Of a stretch of 64,000 bases of DNA, positions 41,930 to 49,634 are shown one piece after another (positions within the stretch are counted from its first letter, which is position 1; the number at the start of each line of letters is the position of its first letter). The DNA is taken from NCBI GenBank assembly GCA_965116565.1, contig OZ220699.1:1922001-1986000 (forward strand), given 5' to 3'. This DNA comes from Bin87 sp965116565 (GTDB taxonomy: Bacteria > Chloroflexota > Dehalococcoidia > Lucifugimonadales > UBA3495). Both the position numbers and the translations under genes were made by a program. The notes under the pieces were generated by a model. That model had not been told where the DNA came from. It saw nothing but the letters and a program-made list of their open reading frames with translations, and made no database searches.

Positions 41930-43171
41930 CTACCCCATCGCGTTCACGTTCGCCATGCCCAGTCGGAACTGCCCCAGGTTGTCGTACGCGCTCGTGTTCA
42001 CCATGAAGTGCTGCGCGGCGGCGTTGATGTCCCGCATGCACCGTTGCAGCACCCGGTCGTTGTATATCGCGTTGCCTCCGCCGTAACGGAACGCCGTAGT
42101 CGCCACCTGGCATGCCACATCCGTAGCGTAAACGCACGCCCCGCGCAGCCGCAACTGACGTTCCAGGTCCGGACGCTCACCCCGCAGGCAGAACTCCCAC
42201 GCCTCCTCCAGCGCCTCACGGCACAGCGCCCGCGCCGCCCTGAGCTGCTGGTCGCACTTCCCAACGTCATGCTGCAGCGCGCCCCGCTGCGCGATGGGCG
42301 ACGCCAGGTACCCTCGTTGGTATGAACCCGCCTGCAGCGAAATCTCGTCCAGCGCCCGGCGCGCCACCCCCAGCGCGAACGCTGCGTGGTCCGGCGTAAC
42401 GAAACCCGGCCGGCCCATCCAGAACATCGGCCCGCCCTTTCGCGGATCCGTCGTCGGCAGGTCGAACGCCATGTCGTCGGCTACGAAATAGTCCGTCAAC
42501 ACGAAATCTCGACTGCCTGTGCCCTGCAGCCCCATCACCTGCCAGTTGTCCAAGAACTGGACGTCCTCAACGGGGCACGCCAATATCATGTGTTCCGGAC
42601 CCGGCTCATCGTCCCGCACGATCCGGAACCCGGCCAGCAGCCACGACGAGTGCGCCGACCCGCTCGCGAACGGCCACCGCCCGCTCACCCTCCAGCCACC
42701 GTCCACCGGGGTCGCGAGACCTCGGGGGATCAACGCCCCCGACGCTATCGGCATCTGACCTCCGGAGAAGATCCGGTTCGCTCCACTGTCCGGAATGAAC
42801 GCTCCGATCAGGGCGGTACTCGTGCTGTTGATGAACGCGCACCATCCCGCGGATGAGTTGATGTACGAAAGCTCGTCGATCAACTCCAGGTACATCAGCG
42901 GGTCCACCTCCGGCCCGCCCAACTCCCGGGGCACCTTCAGCGACAGCAACCCCTCTCGGTACAGCGCCACCACGGAAGACCACGCCAGCGTCTCGGCGGC
43001 GTCATTGGATTCGGCGTCGGCTTCCAGTGTTGGCCGCACCCGGTAGATTGCCGACAGGAGTCGATTTCTGAGGTTTTCCCGGTCGCCGGGCAATTCGGGA
43101 ATCCCCAGGCCCTCCAATGCCGCTACGTCGAACGGCGCAATGGTGCTTGGCGTGGTGGCGGTGGTGGTCAT
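41930..43171 (-). CDS. Acyl-CoA dehydrogenase-fold flavoprotein, HsaA/DszC-like monooxygenase type
   Basis: A 413-residue flavoprotein. SSAGWCAFINSTSTALIGAF, GGWRVSGRWPFASGSAHSSW and the C-terminal TTAFRYGGGNAIYNDRVLQRCMRDINAAAQHFMV match class D flavin-dependent monooxygenases built on the ACAD fold (HsaA, DszC, HpaB relatives) better than true acyl-CoA dehydrogenases. Such enzymes take reduced flavin from a separate reductase; a flavin reductase gene is at 57870-58454. The start overlaps the small upstream gene by 4 bp (ATGA). Confidence 0.85.
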   Translation of the reverse strand: MTTTATTPSTIAPFDVAALEGLGIPELPGDRENLRNRLLSAIYRVRPTLEADAESNDAAETLAWSSVVALYREGLLSLKVPRELGGPEVDPLMYLELIDELSYINSSAGWCAFINSTSTALIGAFIPDSGANRIFSGGQMPIASGALIPRGLATPVDGGWRVSGRWPFASGSAHSSWLLAGFRIVRDDEPGPEHMILACPVEDVQFLDNWQVMGLQGTGSRDFVLTDYFVADDMAFDLPTTDPRKGGPMFWMGRPGFVTPDHAAFALGVARRALDEISLQAGSYQRGYLASPIAQRGALQHDVGKCDQQLRAARALCREALEEAWEFCLRGERPDLERQLRLRGACVYATDVACQVATTAFRYGGGNAIYNDRVLQRCMRDINAAAQHFMVNTSAYDNLGQFRLGMANVNAMG

Positions 43172-43371
43172 GCTGCGGCTTCTTTCTGGACTAAAGCCTG
43201 GATTTCCTCGTCGTTGAAGCCGAACCCGACTTTCAGTATCTTTACAGCCATCCACCGATCTTCTTCGTTCCCGCCGAGTAATTCCGTTGCGGTTTCGCGC
43301 ATCAACCGGGCAAACTTTGCGTCTGTTTGCACACGTGCAATCAAGTAATCGTCATTTCTGGTCAAAGCCAT
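43168..43371 (-). CDS. Small antitoxin-like protein
   Basis: A 67-residue protein (a GTG at 43383 is an alternative start). MALTRNDDYLIARVQTDAKFARLMRETA resembles the N-terminus of addiction-module antidote/DNA-binding proteins (MALTRDFKE...ARVQRDPAF pattern), with a truncated C-terminal part and no full helix-turn-helix. It follows the RelE-type toxin gene with a gap of 8 bp at most, toxin first, as in HigBA-type pairs. It overlaps the flavoprotein gene downstream. Confidence 0.65.
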   Translation of the reverse strand: MALTRNDDYLIARVQTDAKFARLMRETATELLGGNEEDRWMAVKILKVGFGFNDEEIQALVQKEAAA

Positions 43372-43379
43372 TTTCCTTC

Positions 43380-43682
43380 TCACGAATACTGATCATGGAG
43401 ATCTTGGGCTACCGTGACGTCTCTTCGCTCCTGCGTAGATTTATCGCCCCCGGTCAGCATCAATATTTCGTCCCTACCGAGCCTGCAAAAGTATAGCCGT
43501 ATGCCCGGTCCTCTGCCCAACATCCGACGCTCAAAAATCCCTGTCGCCCCCGCCAGAGGTTTGTAATCTCCCCAATTGCCTCCTTCCATGCGCAGCAGAA
43601 CCAACATCACCCGGTGCGCTACCGCTGCATCTAGACTGTCCATCCATTCATCGAATTCAGGAGTTCTGAGGACTTCATACAT
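43380..43682 (-). CDS. RelE/HigB-type addiction-module toxin
   Basis: A 100-residue protein of the TIGR02683-like group. FDEWMDSLDAAVAHRVMLVLLRMEGGNWGDYKPL, GIRLYFCRLGRDEILMLTGGDKSTQERRD and the closing AQDLHD are typical. These toxins are ribosome-dependent or free mRNA interferases. An ATG (43682) is preferred over the TTG before it. It begins only a few bases after the ispG stop and is followed by its antitoxin-like partner. Confidence 0.85.
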   Translation of the reverse strand: MYEVLRTPEFDEWMDSLDAAVAHRVMLVLLRMEGGNWGDYKPLAGATGIFERRMLGRGPGIRLYFCRLGRDEILMLTGGDKSTQERRDVTVAQDLHDQYS

Positions 43683-43688
43683 CAATGC

Positions 43689-44828
43689 TTACGTGCCAGC
43701 CGGCGTTTTCTCAATCTCCTCCATCAGCGCGTCCAGCATCTCCGCCTCGGGCACCACCCGTACCTTTTCGCCTTTGCGGAATATGATCGCCCTCCCGGCT
43801 CCGGCCGCGATGCCGACGTCCGCGTCCTTCGCCTCGCCCGGACCATTCACCTCACAGCCCATCACCGCCACCTTCACGTTCTTGTCCGTACCCTTCAGCA
43901 GCGCGTCCACGTCGTTCGCCAACTTGCGAATGTCCACGTCCGCCCGCCCGCAACTCGGGCACGCGACCATCACCGCGCCTTTGTCTCGCAGGTTCAGCGA
44001 CTTCAGGATCTCGTACCCGGCCGTCACCTCTTCCACGCTGTCGTCGCTCAGGGATACCCGTATCGTGTCGCCGATGCCCTCGTAGAGCAGCACGCCCAGA
44101 CCCACCGCGGTGCGGATCGATCCCGACTTTGCTGTTCCCGACTCCGTGATGCCAAGGTGCAGCGGATACGGCACCATTTCCGCCAACCGACGATAGGCTT
44201 CCACCGTGGTGGGCACGTCAAACGCCTTCATCGAGATCTTGATCTGGTCGAAGTCCTGCTCCTCCAGCAGGCTGATCTCCCAAAGCGCCGTCGCCACCAT
44301 GTGGTCCACTACGCTGTAGTCGCCTTCCTGCTCTTCTCCGGCTTTTGGCAACTGGTTGACCAAGTCCATGTGTCGCGAGAAACCGCGCGTCCGCCCGATC
44401 CCGCCCACCGGTGGCAGGCTCCCGAAGTTCACCCCGATCCGTATCGGAATGTTCCTGTCCTTCGCCGTCTGCACCACCTCCCGCACCTGGTCCTCGTTTC
44501 GCAGGTTCCCGGGATTCAGTCGCAGGCAGTCCACTCCGCCAGCCGCGCACTCCAGCGCCAGTTGATAGTGAAAATGTATGTCGGCCACCAGCGGAATGTG
44601 GATCTGTTTCTTGATCTCCGCCATCGCCTTGGCCGCTTCCATGTCCGGCACGGCGGAGCGGATGATTTCACAGCCCGCCTCTTCCAGTTCGTGGATCTGC
44701 CGAACCGTGGCCTTGACGTCGCGGGTGTCCGTCTTGGTCATCGACTGGACCGTCACGTCGGCTCCACCGCCAACCTTGACGCCGCCAACGTACACGGGTT
44801 TGGTAACTCGCCGTTTCGTCATAACCAT
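43689..44828 (-). CDS. ispG: (E)-4-hydroxy-3-methylbut-2-enyl-diphosphate synthase (IspG/GcpE)
   Basis: The sixth step of the MEP isoprenoid pathway, a [4Fe-4S] enzyme. The 379-residue protein has VQSMTKTDTRDV, RSAVPDMEAAKAM, PLVADIHFHYQLAL, RLNPGNLRNEDQV, RIGVNFGSL, and the cluster motifs ACPSCGRADVDI and GCEVNGPGEAKDADVG. It is the compact bacterial form lacking the A* domain. It heads a run with the toxin, antitoxin and flavoprotein genes. The ribosome site is weak. Confidence 0.96.
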   Translation of the reverse strand: MVMTKRRVTKPVYVGGVKVGGGADVTVQSMTKTDTRDVKATVRQIHELEEAGCEIIRSAVPDMEAAKAMAEIKKQIHIPLVADIHFHYQLALECAAGGVDCLRLNPGNLRNEDQVREVVQTAKDRNIPIRIGVNFGSLPPVGGIGRTRGFSRHMDLVNQLPKAGEEQEGDYSVVDHMVATALWEISLLEEQDFDQIKISMKAFDVPTTVEAYRRLAEMVPYPLHLGITESGTAKSGSIRTAVGLGVLLYEGIGDTIRVSLSDDSVEEVTAGYEILKSLNLRDKGAVMVACPSCGRADVDIRKLANDVDALLKGTDKNVKVAVMGCEVNGPGEAKDADVGIAAGAGRAIIFRKGEKVRVVPEAEMLDALMEEIEKTPAGT

Positions 44829-45723
44829 CGTCGCACCGCCGTCGCCGATCGTGAAAAATCCCTCTCAATCGTCGCTCAATCATACACGATTGCCAACTCG
44901 CGCTGCCAGCAAACCACGACCTCATTGATCGTGCCGCAACGACCTGCATCGACCGCGTTCGATATTTCCCCCCACCCTGCCGGCCGGCGGGCGTAGGTAA
45001 ATCCGCTCCCCATTGGTGCGTGGCGCATCCGCCCGTGGAGCAAGGGGGATTCCCTCGGTCGTTCCACTAACTCAGAATCCGGTAAATCGTGCCATACGGC
45101 CTTCGTCAAAGGATCCATAAAAAAATTTTCCAGGTATGACACCCGACGGTTGCTCCACTCAGCACCCGCGTTCTATCCTACATATGTCAGGTTCCCCGCA
45201 ACGTACTCGAGAACCGCGCGGGGTCGCCGCATCGCATGCAGCGGCAGCCACCAAACTACGGAAACATGGCGAGGTGTCAACAAGGTTCGGGTCGCATAAC
45301 GGCCTGTCGGTTACCAAAAGCAGAATACGGTTCCTCTGGGGCCTAGAGTCGCTCTATTACCCGACCAAGCTCCCGGAACCCGGTGGGTGTCACCACCGCC
45401 CCGTGCCGCAAAGCTACGGCTCGTTGAGTCGGAGAACTGCGGGACACGGAAACCTAGGACTATATCTTTCTGCGCAAGCAAAAAACAGTGTTGGCCGTGC
45501 TCCGACACGCAACCCGAACCATCAACCTGACACCAAAGAAGAAACCCAGACCAAAGCCTCATCCAAAGGAGATAGCTCATCCAAACGAAACGAACCACCA
45601 CCCGAAGCCCCTTTCATTTGATGGACGCCAGTCCTGCCAGTCCCGCGCGGACCCACCTGTTGCGTAACGGTGACGAGCCCGGATGATGTCAGGCAACCTT
45701 CCCCTCTCATCCCGTTGGGTTAC
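44829..45723. other. Long intergenic region left of the IS element
   Basis: About 900 bp without a convincing gene. Open frames exist at 44876-45142 (minus) and 45136-45621 (plus), but they are low-complexity, match no family I know, and have no ribosome site. Composition drops and becomes A-rich towards 45480-45600. It may be degraded sequence associated with the mobile element. Confidence 0.4.
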
Positions 45724-47076
45724 GTCCCGTCAATAGGTGTAATTGACGTCATCCTTGGTGATGTTGTTTAGGCAGCAGCCTCCAGGATGTTGGTTACTGG
45801 CATAGCCTCGGCGTTGATGTCGTTGCTAATGGTGAGATAGCGACGGCCTTCAGCCCATTCGTCATGCTGCTCAGCCAGCACGGCGCCCACCAGACGCCGG
45901 GTGGCGGCACGATTGGGGAAGATACCCACCACGTCGGTGCGCCGGCGGATCTCCTTGTTCAGGCGCTCCAGGGGATTGTTGGACCAGAGTTTCTGCCAGT
46001 GGGACACTGGGAAGGTGGTGAAGGCCAGGATGTCGGGTATGGCGTCCTCCAGCAGCTGGGACGCTTGAGGGAAGTGATCTCGGAGTTGAGCCACCACTCG
46101 GTCGGCCTGGGCGTGGACTTCCTCTGGTGAGAGTTGTTGGTAGATGGTGCGGACCATAGCGGCCACACCCGGTTGGGAGCGCTTAGGCACCCTACTCAGC
46201 AGGTTGGCCATGAAGTGGGTTCGGCAGCGTTGCCAACCGGAGCCGGCATACACCGTGGCGATGGCCTGCTTCAGACCCTGATGGGCATCGGAGATGACCA
46301 GTTCCACCCCGCTGAGACCTCGAGCGTTCAGCGAGCGCAGGAAGGCCAGCCAGAAGGCGCCGTTTTCGCTGGCGCCCACGTCCATGCCCAACACTTCCCG
46401 CTGACCCTGAGCGTTCACGCCGGTGGCCACCACCACGCTGACGTTGACGATACGTCCGCCCTCCCTGACCTTCTGGGTCAGCGCGTCCAGCCACACGTAC
46501 GGATAGGGTCCGCCGTCCAAAGGCCGGCCCAGAAAGTTCTCCACCACTTCGTCCAGGTCCCGGCAGATGCGCGACACCTGGCTTTTCGAAATCCCATCAC
46601 AGCCCAGGGATTTGACCAAGTCATCCACCCGCCGAGTGGACACCCCTTCCACGTAGGCCTGCTGGATCACCGCCAGCAGCGCTTTCTCGCTGCGTCGCCG
46701 GGGTTCCAGCAGGCTGGGAAAGTAGCTGCCTTCCCGGAGCTTCGGGATGCGTAGCTCCATCGTCCCCACCCGGGTGTCCCAAGTCCGGTTACGATAGCCA
46801 TTGCGGTGGGTAACGCGCTCTGGGTTGCGTTCCCCATGCTCAGCGCCGATCTGCGCTGACACCTCGGCCTCCATGATCCCCTCCACCAGCACCTGCAGGG
46901 CTTCCCGCAGGAAGTCCACATCGCCGTCCATGCCACGCTTGCGTAGTAGTTCCAAAAGGTCCATGCTGTCCTTGGCCATCGCGTTCCTCCCTCATCGGGT
47001 TTGTTGTTGTTCCGATAAGGATGACGCGGTGGCCGTCGTCTTGCCACCCAGTCCCTGTTACACCACCTTCAGGGAC
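45724..47076 (-). mobile_element. IS256-family insertion sequence
   Basis: About 1.35 kb around one transposase gene. Candidate terminal repeats are GTCCC...GGTGTAA at 45724-45742 on the plus strand and GTCCCTGAAGGTGGTGTAA read inward from 47076 on the minus strand; they match imperfectly. I found no clear target-site duplication. Ends are approximate to a few bases. Confidence 0.75.
45768..46979 (-). CDS. IS256-family transposase
   Basis: A 403-residue mutator-type DDE transposase. HRNGYRNRTWDTRVGTMEL, SQVSRICRDLDE, DALTQKVR (first Asp), ISDAHQGLKQAI (second Asp), QRCRTHFMANLL, and SNNPLERLNKEIRRRTDVVGIFPN (Glu) show the complete catalytic triad. The C-terminus is intact, so the element may still be active. 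The promoter is probably in the right terminal region. Confidence 0.95.
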   Translation of the reverse strand: MAKDSMDLLELLRKRGMDGDVDFLREALQVLVEGIMEAEVSAQIGAEHGERNPERVTHRNGYRNRTWDTRVGTMELRIPKLREGSYFPSLLEPRRRSEKALLAVIQQAYVEGVSTRRVDDLVKSLGCDGISKSQVSRICRDLDEVVENFLGRPLDGGPYPYVWLDALTQKVREGGRIVNVSVVVATGVNAQGQREVLGMDVGASENGAFWLAFLRSLNARGLSGVELVISDAHQGLKQAIATVYAGSGWQRCRTHFMANLLSRVPKRSQPGVAAMVRTIYQQLSPEEVHAQADRVVAQLRDHFPQASQLLEDAIPDILAFTTFPVSHWQKLWSNNPLERLNKEIRRRTDVVGIFPNRAATRRLVGAVLAEQHDEWAEGRRYLTISNDINAEAMPVTNILEAAA

Positions 47077-47110
47077 TCTACTTCCCGTTGCGGGTGCGAC
47101 CGCCGCCTTC

Positions 47111-47152
47111 CGAGGGAGGGGGTAGTACAAAGGGTATCTGCCCCCTCCCTCG
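47111..47152. repeat. 12-bp perfect GC-rich inverted repeat beside the IS element
   Basis: CGAGGGAGGGGG and CCCCCTCCCTCG flank an 18-nt loop, 35 bp outside the right end of the IS element. It resembles the palindrome at 25432-25454 in base pattern. Confidence 0.6.
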
Positions 47153-47283
47153 CACGCCCCGTCCCTTGAGGGAACATCCTGACCCGGCCAATATGTGACC
47201 GCTGCGGTCTCGCGACGGTCAACGTCCGTTGGAGTATAATGCCGATATAGACCCCGCCCAGTAAGCCCCAGGTAGGTGATGTC

Positions 47284-48420
47284 GTGCGCGAAGTAATCCA
47301 GGAAGCCGTTAATCAACTCGACTCGGGTAGCCCGTGCGTGCTCGCTACCGTGGTGCGCACCAAGGGCTCCACGCCTCAGAAATCCGGTGCGATGCTCCTC
47401 GTCCGTAACGACGGAACTGCCGTCGGAACCCTGGGCGGTGGCTGCGTCGAAGGCGATATTTGGTTTGCCGCCCGTGAGATCCTCCGCAACCAGGGCGGCG
47501 CGGAGTTCAAGGACTATTACCTCAACGAGGACATAGCCGCTCGCGACGGATTGGTCTGCGGCGGCACTATGTACTTCTATTTGGAACCGTTCTGGGACGC
47601 GGACGATTTCACCGACATCGGCAACGAATTGATCGGTGCCTACGATGGCGGAGAGCCCGCCGCCTTGGCCACTGTGGTCCGCTCCGACGGAGACACTGCC
47701 GCGCTGGGAGCCAAGCTCCTGCTCCGTTCCGACGGCTCAATCGCCGGTGGAATCGGCACCGCCGAATTGGACGAGATGGCCCTTGAGGTCGCGTCCCGAG
47801 TCGCCGCAGTTGGCGCCAACGAGTCCGTAACTATCGATGACCAGACCGAGCTGTTCGTCGAGGGTTTCACCACTCCACCCACACTGGTCATGGTGGGCGG
47901 CGGACACGTCGGCAAGGCCACCGCCGATCTGGCCCATCGTCTCGGTTATCGCGTCTACATCGTCGACGACCGCGACGACTTCGCCAACCCCGAGCGGTTC
48001 CCCTATGCTGAGGACACCGTCGTAACTTCGTACACCAACTGGGCGGAGAATCTGGACATCAACGTCAACAGTTTCATCGTCGTCGCGTCCCGCGGCCACT
48101 GGTTCGATGACGTGGCCCTGGAGTCCGCCCTCACCACGCGCGCTCGGTACATCGGCCTTCTTGGCAGCCGCCGCAAGACCCTGATGATCTACCAGCGCCT
48201 CCTCCAGGAGGGCATTCCCCGCGAGCGCCTTGCCGAAGTTTACGCTCCCATCGGACTGGACATCGGCGCCCTCGAACCCGAGGAATTGGCCGTCAGCATC
48301 ATGTCCGAGATCATCATGGTCCGTCGGGGCGGTAAGGGAAGCCCCATGACTATGGACGATTGGTACCTGGAGCGTGCCGAACGACGCGCCAACCGCGCCA
48401 TGGGTCTCCCCGCCGACTGA
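47284..48420 (+). CDS. XdhC/CoxI-family molybdoenzyme maturation protein
   Basis: A 378-residue protein. The N-terminal XdhC domain shows ATVVRTKGSTPQKSGAMLLV, GTLGGGCVEGD and GTMYFYLEPF. The C-terminal Rossmann domain has LVMVGGGHVGKATADLAHRLG and ARYIGLLGSRRK, then IGLDIGALEPEELAVSIMSEII. XdhC binds molybdenum cofactor and loads it, with sulfuration, into xanthine dehydrogenase or CO dehydrogenase-type enzymes. It pairs with the next gene. A perfect TATAAT lies at 47235-47240 without a good -35. Confidence 0.9.
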   Translation: MREVIQEAVNQLDSGSPCVLATVVRTKGSTPQKSGAMLLVRNDGTAVGTLGGGCVEGDIWFAAREILRNQGGAEFKDYYLNEDIAARDGLVCGGTMYFYLEPFWDADDFTDIGNELIGAYDGGEPAALATVVRSDGDTAALGAKLLLRSDGSIAGGIGTAELDEMALEVASRVAAVGANESVTIDDQTELFVEGFTTPPTLVMVGGGHVGKATADLAHRLGYRVYIVDDRDDFANPERFPYAEDTVVTSYTNWAENLDINVNSFIVVASRGHWFDDVALESALTTRARYIGLLGSRRKTLMIYQRLLQEGIPRERLAEVYAPIGLDIGALEPEELAVSIMSEIIMVRRGGKGSPMTMDDWYLERAERRANRAMGLPAD

Positions 48421-48461
48421 CCTCGAAACCTTCCAACCTCCCAAACCGACAACCAAGCCCA

Positions 48462-49109
48462 GTGGCAGTCGATCTACCCTTTACCTCAGCCATCCTCCTC
48501 GCCGCCGGCGTGTCGCGCCGCATGGGTACGCTCAAAGCCCTTTTGGATTGGCACGGCCGTCCGCTGATCATGCACCAGATCGTCGCCCTCCGGGAGGCCG
48601 GCGCTGATGAAGTCGTCGTAGTGTTGGGCCACCGCGCCGACGAGTTGCAGGCCCGCGTCGGTGCCAACCGGGACGTATACGACGCCGGCAACGTCCGCTG
48701 CGTCATCAACTCCCGCTACGCCGAGGGAAAGACCACTTCCATCAAAACCGGGCTCGCCGGCATCTCCCTCGACGTAAACTCACCGGGTCCCATTTTGATG
48801 TTGAACGTCGACCAGCCCCGCAGCGCGTCCATCATCCGCCGGGTGTTGGGCGCCCACGCCGCCCGCCCGAATAAGTTGATCACCATCCCGACCTGCAATG
48901 GAAAGGGCGGCCACCCTATGGCCGTCAGCCGCGCCTTGTATCCCGAATTGGTGGAAATCGAGGAGGCGACCCAGGGAATGCGCTCCGTTACTCAGCGTCA
49001 CCAGCGGGCAACGCAGCGCGTCGAATTGGGCGCCCCGGAACTGCTCTGGGACGTCAACACCCCGGAACAATATCGTGCAGCCCTCGCCGCATCAAAGTCC
49101 GGCGTCTGA
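48462..49109 (+). CDS. MobA/MocA-like molybdenum cofactor nucleotidyltransferase
   Basis: A 215-residue protein. LAAGVSRRMGTLKALLDWHGRPLI is the nucleotide-binding loop, followed by VVVLGHRADELQ, PILMLNVDQPRSAS and a GKGGHPMAVSR loop. MocA-type enzymes attach CMP to molybdopterin for xanthine/CO dehydrogenase-class enzymes. Pairing with XdhC supports this. The GTG at 48462 has no strong ribosome site, so the start is uncertain by a few codons. Confidence 0.85.
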   Translation: MAVDLPFTSAILLAAGVSRRMGTLKALLDWHGRPLIMHQIVALREAGADEVVVVLGHRADELQARVGANRDVYDAGNVRCVINSRYAEGKTTSIKTGLAGISLDVNSPGPILMLNVDQPRSASIIRRVLGAHAARPNKLITIPTCNGKGGHPMAVSRALYPELVEIEEATQGMRSVTQRHQRATQRVELGAPELLWDVNTPEQYRAALAASKSGV

Positions 49110-49130
49110 ACCCGTCACCGTTGGGAAGAC

Positions 49131-49182
49131 AAAAGAAAAGGCCGGAACCCGATAGACAGTCGGTGTTCCGGCTCCGTTTTCT
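49131..49182. terminator. Strong bidirectional terminator
   Basis: GCCGGAAC/GTTCCGGC with an inner CCGA/TCGG stem and 7-nt loop (49141-49172). T-rich sequence follows on both strands (CTTTTCTTTT on minus, CCGTTTTCT on plus). It ends the MobA-like gene on one side and the putative RNA on the other. Confidence 0.9.
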
Positions 49183-49495
49183 CCCATCGATCTCGCCGTC
49201 TCTCCGGCTGTGTCCGGAGGTTTCCGCCTTCTTGGGAGCGCCTTGGCTGCGCTGCGTCCGGCGGCTTGGCGTTGTCAGCGCCAGATGACGGCCCGCTCGA
49301 TGCGGTTTCGCCCCTGTCAGCTTCCTCGCGTTGTCGTCACATCGCGTCGGGTCAGCCAATGGGGCCTTTACAGGGGAAATGCCAACTATGGTTGAGCGCT
49401 ATCAGCGAAACCACTTCTAAACCTCCTGTAATGACGACGGCTCTTCGCCATCGGGTTTCCAGTGTGTGGGATTTCCCTGCAACCCCAGCACCTTG
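49141..49495 (-). ncRNA. Putative stand-alone structured RNA
   Basis: This 350-bp stretch has no protein-coding gene of normal size, yet is bounded on the minus strand by a good promoter (49501-49529) and the strong terminator above. It is densely self-complementary (for example TTACAGG at 49431-49425 with CCTGTAA at 49374-49368). I do not recognise it as RNase P RNA, tmRNA, SRP RNA or 6S RNA. The downstream gene is on the other strand, so it is not a leader. It contains a 20-codon ORF with a perfect ribosome site. Confidence 0.6.
49352..49414 (-). CDS. 20-residue small ORF inside the putative RNA
   Basis: GTG-initiated, 20 codons plus TGA, with AGGAGG exactly 7 bp upstream. The peptide has a hydrophobic start (VVSLIAL) and contains Trp, His and Cys. 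The ribosome site can pair with the end of the ORF. Too short to assign. Confidence 0.4.
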   Translation of the reverse strand: MVSLIALNHSWHFPCKGPIG

Positions 49496-49500
49496 AATAC

Positions 49501-49529
49501 ATAGTATAGCGTATATTGATGCTTGTCAA
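49501..49529 (-). promoter_or_regulatory. Promoter of the putative RNA
   Basis: On the minus strand a perfect TTGACA and TACTAT separated by 17 bp (or TATACT at 15 bp). Confidence 0.75.
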
Positions 49530-49634
49530 CACCTTTTGACGTGCGATTTTCATGCGATTCCGGCCAATTTTCCCGTTGTCAGCGTCTGATGCGTTAAACT
49601 AACCTCGCATTCATCGTTTGGGAGATTCTCGGGA

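Noticed and set aside
44876..45142. 88-codon ORF upstream of ispG on the minus strand
   Set aside because: No family resemblance, no ribosome site and no coding-like pattern.
45136..45621. 161-codon ORF to the left of the IS element
   Set aside because: Low-complexity, Pro/Ser/Lys-rich translation with no recognisable domain; a minus-strand frame over the same bases is equally open.
45724..47076. Target-site duplication of the IS256 element
   Set aside because: No 8-9 bp direct repeat was found at the estimated ends, though the ends are uncertain.
49141..49495. Known housekeeping RNA (RNase P, tmRNA, SRP or 6S)
   Set aside because: The conserved core motifs of these RNAs could not be found by eye on the minus strand; the call is left as an unclassified RNA.
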